A stretch of DNA of 64,000 nucleotides from Streptomyces nanshensis. GTDB lineage: Bacteria; Actinomycetota; Actinomycetes; Streptomycetales; Streptomycetaceae. A model generated the notes under the pieces. It saw nothing but the letters and a program-made list of their open reading frames with translations, searched no databases and was not told where the DNA came from. Every line of letters starts with the position of its first letter. The first letter of the stretch is position 1. Positions 60,749 through 64,000 of the stretch are shown one piece after another. The stretch lies in contig NZ_LJGW01000377.1 of the NCBI RefSeq assembly GCF_001751255.1, positions 76,371 through 140,370 of the forward strand, written 5' to 3'. The position numbers were made by a program, and so were the translations under genes.

Positions 60749-61654
60749 TCACGATGCTCCCGGGTCTTCGGAGTCGATACGGCTCAGGCGCTCGTGCAGT
60801 GCGCGGCGTTGGGCCGCCTCGCGGGCGAGTGCCTGCCGATGGGCTGTGGGGTCACGGTGGGCCTCGATGGCTTCGCGCACGATCGCGGCCAGGACGTCGG
60901 GCGGCAGGGCCTCAGCCTGGGTGGTGGCAGTGCCGGAGAAGGAGCGCCGGTCAGTCGCCTTGGGCGGGGCGGTGGGCAGGTCGTAGGTGGCGATCTGCTC
61001 AGGTGTGACCGCGAGCCGCTCGAACTCGACCTCGGTGCCCGCGGCGGAGGCGAACGCGATCACGTCCTCGGCGAGCGAGCTGAACAGGTGTTCACCACTC
61101 GGGTCGTAGTCACCCAGATGCAGGACGACGGTCGCCCGTACGCCGGCTGCCGCGCGCAGGGCCGCGTTGTGCTTGCCTGTCAGGCCGTCGAACCCTCCTC
61201 CCGAGAAGCAGGCGATGCCGAACTCGGCGCCGATGCGTGCCAGTTGAGGCACCATGCCAGCGGTCTCGCACCACAACTCAAGGCGGACGGGCTGCCCGGC
61301 CTGGCGGTCGATGCGGTAGTCGGCGACGGACGCGTCCACGAACGCCCAGAAGTCCTCGGGGCCGGCGAACGCGGGCGGGGCGTCCACGGCGATCTGCGTA
61401 TCGTCCCGGATCGCGTCCCAGGGGATGCGGCCGGAGCGGCGGGCCATCCCGACGTACTCGCACATCCGCTTGTACTCGCGCTCCGTCTTAGTGAGTACCC
61501 CGTCGCTCAAGAGCACGTAGAACAGTTGGCGGAGGGAGACGGGCACGTTGTCGCGGTAGCGGTCGAGCACGCTCTCGACCGCCGCGAGCACCCGGAGAGT
61601 CTCCCGCTTGGGCCGCCAGCGCGGCTGCGGCCCACGAGGGCGTCTGTTCGGCAT
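60749..61654 (-). CDS. Winged-helix plus TOPRIM-like protein, 301 aa
   Basis: ATG at 61654 with GGGAGG upstream. The N-terminal part (VSLRQLFYVLLSDGVLTKTE, YKRMCEYVGMARRSGRIPWD) is a winged-helix-like domain seen in topoisomerase VI A-subunit relatives. A TOPRIM signature follows: Glu130 (ELWCETAGM) and Asp182/Asp184 in HLGDYDPSGEH. This combination resembles small plasmid/phage proteins related to Spo11/TopoVI-A, lacking the rest of the enzyme. The catalytic Tyr was not identified. Nicking or DNA binding is possible but not shown. Confidence 0.7.
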   Translation of the reverse strand: MPNRRPRGPQPRWRPKRETLRVLAAVESVLDRYRDNVPVSLRQLFYVLLSDGVLTKTEREYKRMCEYVGMARRSGRIPWDAIRDDTQIAVDAPPAFAGPEDFWAFVDASVADYRIDRQAGQPVRLELWCETAGMVPQLARIGAEFGIACFSGGGFDGLTGKHNAALRAAAGVRATVVLHLGDYDPSGEHLFSSLAEDVIAFASAAGTEVEFERLAVTPEQIATYDLPTAPPKATDRRSFSGTATTQAEALPPDVLAAIVREAIEAHRDPTAHRQALAREAAQRRALHERLSRIDSEDPGAS

Positions 61655-61695
61655 GGCTGCCTCCCCCTCCAGAGTCCGCCACGGTGTCCTTTTCC

Positions 61696-61995
61696 TCAAG
61701 AGCGTCCGGAGCGGGAACGTGGCCAGCGCGTTTGCAGCTCTCGGCGCTCCGGGTCGCGGTTGAGCCGGGCCGGACCGACGGCCTGCTGGTGCAGGGTCCG
61801 GCCCCGGAGCTGCTCATGCCATCGGGCCGTCTGCGCCGGATGCGCGCCAGGCCTGCTTCCCTCGGGCTCGCTGAACGGGTCTTCGACGTAGCGGACCGGC
61901 GCGGGTGAGGAGCGCGGTGCGGGCGTCCGCCGCCAGGTGGAGCTGGACCGAGACAAGCCCCGGACAGGAGCCGGCCTGTCCCGCCGGTCGCTCAC
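61696..61995 (-). CDS. Possible small basic protein, 99 aa
   Basis: GTG with GGAG directly adjacent. Arg/Pro-rich first half, then VEDPFSEPEGSRPGAHPAQ and ARWHEQLRGRTLHQQAVG. No known motif. Coding potential is only fair. Confidence 0.35.
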   Translation of the reverse strand: MSDRRDRPAPVRGLSRSSSTWRRTPAPRSSPAPVRYVEDPFSEPEGSRPGAHPAQTARWHEQLRGRTLHQQAVGPARLNRDPERRELQTRWPRSRSGRS

Positions 61996-62103
61996 CTCCG
62001 GGTGTTCTTTCCGCCTACTCTCCGTAATGGCAGGAGTGATGCTCATATACGTTGCCCTGCCCTGCCTCCGGCTGAAAATCAAAACCGGTTGGCCGGAAAC
62101 GGG

Positions 62104-62185
62104 CTACCCAGCGGAAGTCCGAGTGCTACTCAAGGGAACGCCCGCTACGCAACGGAACACCTCGCGCTACGCAAGGGAACTCCCG
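62104..62185 (+). repeat. Four degenerate direct repeats (iteron-like)
   Basis: Copies begin at 62104, 62126, 62145 and 62167, i.e. spacings 22, 19 and 22. Each starts with CTAC, then (N)CA-AGGGAA or close, then CCCG-like ending; e.g. CTACTCAAGGGAACGCCCG and CTACGCAAGGGAACTCCCG. The spacing near two helical turns fits repeated binding of one protein, e.g. an operator or an iteron. Located 65 bases upstream of the gene at 62250. Confidence 0.65.
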
Positions 62186-62249
62186 CAGCGGCCGTGACGG
62201 CTTCTACGGTCCCTTCCAGACAGGCCAACCCCCTCTGTCTGGAGTTCTC

Positions 62250-62831
62250 ATGGACCAGGACCAAGCCACGGTCGCCCTTCTGGCGGACCGCGATGTCGCC
62301 CCGCGGCTGACCCACTGGCTGCGGCAACGATCGGCGACCGCGGCCGGCTACGAGGTGGTCGACGTCTCCGAGATGGCAGGGCGCGGGCTCCTGCCTCGTC
62401 CCGCGCGTACTTTGATCAGCTATTTCCCGGATCCGGACCAGACGCGAGAGGTCATCTCTCCGTTGCTGGAGGCGCGGGTGCTGCCGGCCGGAGCGGTGTG
62501 GCTCCAGCTCGGCCCGATGGAGCTCCCCCGGGCGTACGGGTTCGCAATGCAGGCGCGGGCGGCGGAACTCCAGCTGTGGCACGCCCCGTATCTGCAGACT
62601 CCCGATCCGTTGGCTGATGAGCCCCCGATGGCCGTGGTGTGGGGGCCGATTTCCGTCACGAGCCGCGGACGGGTCGATGGACTGGTCCGGGCGCTCACCT
62701 CCCAGGCGGCGTGGTGCGGCCCGCTGGAGAACGCCCTGGAGACCCCCACCGCCTTCTCCCACGAAGCCGGGTTCGAGGGACTCGCGGACGCCGCACTGAC
62801 GAGGCTCGATCCTCCCCCGCCACGTGAGTAG
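62250..62831 (+). CDS. Hypothetical protein, 193 aa
   Basis: ATG with GGAG 5 bases upstream. Alternating strands and helices: ATVALLADRDVAPRLTHWLRQR, TLISYFPDPDQTREVISPLL, VWLQLGPMELPRAYGFAMQARAAEL, MAVVWGPISVTSRGRVDGLVRAL. No family recognised. It lies between the iteron-like array and the cupin gene on the same strand. Confidence 0.62.
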   Translation: MDQDQATVALLADRDVAPRLTHWLRQRSATAAGYEVVDVSEMAGRGLLPRPARTLISYFPDPDQTREVISPLLEARVLPAGAVWLQLGPMELPRAYGFAMQARAAELQLWHAPYLQTPDPLADEPPMAVVWGPISVTSRGRVDGLVRALTSQAAWCGPLENALETPTAFSHEAGFEGLADAALTRLDPPPPRE

Positions 62832-62879
62832 CCGATCCGCTTCCCGCCGTTCCCGCCCCTTCTGATCGAGGAGTTACTG

Positions 62880-63272
62880 ATGACCGCTTCCACTGCCGGC
62901 TTCGACGTCGACTACCCCACCTCTCCCGCCGGTGACCCGATCGAACTTTCCGAGGGGATCACCGCCCACGTCCTGGTCTGGGGACGGACCGAGGAAGGAG
63001 AGCAGGTGCCCAAGGAGGCACGAGTCGTCTTCCAGCCCGGCGCAGTCTGGCCCGAGGCTGACGTCCACGCGGACAGCTGCGAGCTTGTCATCGTCATCGA
63101 CGGCACTCTGGAAGACGAGAACGGCACCTACCCTCGCGGCACGCGCATCAGCGCACAGCGCGGCACCTCTCACCACCCGCGGTCCTCCGGCGGCTGCACG
63201 CTGCGCGTTCTCTACCCCGACGTCGTGGAGGTACAGCGCCCCGCTCCACCCGTTGCCGAGGGAGGCGCGTGA
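62880..63272 (+). CDS. Cupin-domain protein, 130 aa
   Basis: GAGGAG precedes the ATG. Single cupin barrel of the ChrR type: VVFQPGAVWPEADVHADSCELVIVIDGTLEDENGTYPRGT then RGTSHHPRSSGGCTLRVLYPD. The metal-binding residues appear as H-A-D-S-C-E and H-H. The function could be a small regulator or a dioxygenase-like protein. The 3' part lies inside the terminal palindrome and is repeated at 63747-64000. Confidence 0.8.
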   Translation: MTASTAGFDVDYPTSPAGDPIELSEGITAHVLVWGRTEEGEQVPKEARVVFQPGAVWPEADVHADSCELVIVIDGTLEDENGTYPRGTRISAQRGTSHHPRSSGGCTLRVLYPDVVEVQRPAPPVAEGGA

Positions 63273-63294
63273 TGAGGACGGCAGTCGCCTGCGA

Positions 63295-63334
63295 GCAGGA
63301 CGCGCCTCGCCCCGGATGGGAGGCGCCGTCCTGC
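63295..63334 (+). terminator. Hairpin after the cupin gene
   Basis: GCAGGACG-CGCCTC pairs with GAGGCGCCGTCCTGC over 14-15 bases, one bulge, loop of 11. It follows the cupin stop by 22 bases. A strong rho-independent-type stem without a T-run. Its mirror copy is at 63685-63724. Confidence 0.65.
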
Positions 63335-63684
63335 GGCGGCGATCACAGTGCATGTCGTAGGACGAGCTGGCGGCTCGACTCACGCGTCACCGGTATGCGG
63401 CAGCACGCCCGGCTGTTCGCCACGCTCCGCGCTCGAGGAGGCCGTGCTGCATTCCCCGTCAGCACCGCTCGCCTGTCAGGTCACAAGCCGCGAGGCACCC
63501 GGACCTCGGCCGAGGTCCGGGTGCCTCGCGGCTTGTGACCTGACAGGCGAGCGGTGCTGACGGGGAATGCAGCACGGCCTCCTCGAGCGCGGAGCGTGGC
63601 GAACAGCCGGGCGTGCTGCCGCATACCGGTGACGCGTGAGTCGAGCCGCCAGCTCGTCCTACGACATGCACTGTGATCGCCGCC

Positions 63685-63724
63685 GCAGGACGGCGCCTCC
63701 CATCCGGGGCGAGGCGCGTCCTGC
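63685..63724 (-). terminator. Mirror copy of the hairpin after the cupin gene
   Basis: Exact inverted copy of 63295-63334 in the right arm of the palindrome, 22 bases after the stop of the mirrored cupin copy. Confidence 0.6.
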
Positions 63725-63746
63725 TCGCAGGCGACTGCCGTCCTCA

Positions 63747-64000
63747 TCACGCGCCTCCCTCGGCAACGGGTGGAGCGGGGCGCTGTACCTCCACGACGTC
63801 GGGGTAGAGAACGCGCAGCGTGCAGCCGCCGGAGGACCGCGGGTGGTGAGAGGTGCCGCGCTGTGCGCTGATGCGCGTGCCGCGAGGGTAGGTGCCGTTC
63901 TCGTCTTCCAGAGTGCCGTCGATGACGATGACAAGCTCGCAGCTGTCCGCGTGGACGTCAGCCTCGGGCCAGACTGCGCCGGGCTGGAAGACGACTCGTG
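63747..64000 (-). CDS. Mirror copy of the cupin gene, 5' part outside window
   Basis: Exact inverted copy of the last 254 bases of the gene at 62880-63272, ending at 63747 and running off the window. If the palindrome is an artefact this copy does not exist. Confidence 0.6.
   Translation of the reverse strand, partial: RVVFQPGAVWPEADVHADSCELVIVIDGTLEDENGTYPRGTRISAQRGTSHHPRSSGGCTLRVLYPDVVEVQRPAPPVAEGGA

Larger units (their letters stand above)
61655..62249. other. Long intergenic region with a repeat array
   Basis: 595 bases. It holds a possible small basic ORF (minus strand) and, at the right end, four degenerate direct repeats. The AT-rich part near 62060-62100 may be a promoter. Confidence 0.5.
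63019..64000. repeat. Perfect spacerless palindrome reaching the window end
   Basis: The axis is between 63509 and 63510; bases n and 127019-n are complementary. Each arm is at least 491 bases. Equal ORFs appear on both strands with mirrored coordinates (63269-63538 and 63481-63750). The arm continues past the window end. See findings for meaning. Confidence 0.95.

Noticed and set aside
63490..63530. Replicon telomere at the palindrome axis
   Set aside because: The axis sequence lacks the usual Streptomyces telomere start and series of small palindromes; only the fold-back itself suggests an end.
63269..63538. 89-residue ORF after the cupin gene and its mirror copy
   Set aside because: It crosses the palindrome axis, so its C-terminal end is made of mirrored sequence; composition is not protein-like.
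1..64000. CRISPR array, rRNA or tRNA genes
   Set aside because: No regularly spaced identical repeats with unique spacers and no recognisable tRNA or rRNA sequence were seen on reading; a covariance-model scan was not possible.

Overview
The window is high-GC actinomycete DNA, almost certainly from Streptomyces. The signs are strong third-position GC bias, frequent GTG starts, a conservon (cvn) operon with CYP157/CYP154-type P450s, a DUF5999 protein, two DUF574-type methyltransferases, an XRE-DUF5753 regulator, rare TTA leucine codons, and a Tap/Tpg-like telomere gene pair. The telomere pair implies a linear replicon, either a linear plasmid or a chromosome arm. The gene content is mostly accessory.

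Layout. 1-7.2 kb: end of a HEPN-like gene, a CelD-type acetyltransferase, a decayed IS5-type transposase, then a leftward group ending in an HU-like gene followed by tap-like and tpg-like genes. 7.2-12.4 kb: plasmid-type hypothetical genes, a NERD-domain membrane protein and another membrane protein. 12.75-19.6 kb: a leftward block of ten small unknown genes in four transcription units. Each unit is preceded by a copy of one 23-bp element, and the block lies between two diverged direct repeats of about 430 bp. 19.9-23 kb: an unknown protein, a DUF6069-type membrane protein, and an NCS2 nucleobase permease translationally coupled to a LOG-type phosphoribohydrolase. 23.1-24.6 kb: about 1.5 kb with no credible gene and a strong A-over-T skew.

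24.6-28.4 kb: a compact lipid cassette (SGNH hydrolase, acyl-ACP desaturase, ketoacyl synthase, GNAT). 28.9-31 kb: an XRE regulator and small proteins. 31.3-36.5 kb: a complete conservon, cvnA-B-C-D plus two P450s. 36.8-40.8 kb: an epimerase, a methyltransferase, an exonuclease-like protein, DUF5999 and a GntR-like regulator. 40.5-49.5 kb: two STAND (NB-ARC-TPR) NTPases, a secreted sedolisin-like protease, HTH proteins and an FxsT-like TPR protein. 49.6-55.3 kb: a leftward operon encoding an SseB-like protein, a WXG100-like protein, a 1522-residue RHS polymorphic toxin and a small candidate immunity protein. 55.6-63.3 kb: a methyltransferase/XRE pair, a PucR-like regulator, a TOPRIM-like protein, a repeat array before an unknown gene, and a cupin.

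The last 982 bases (63019-64000) are a perfect spacerless palindrome with its axis at 63509/63510. The sequence folds back on itself there, which marks either a real inverted junction or an assembly fold-back at a contig or replicon end.

Gene starts were set from ribosome binding sites and overlaps. Function calls come from recognising family motifs by eye; no database search was possible.
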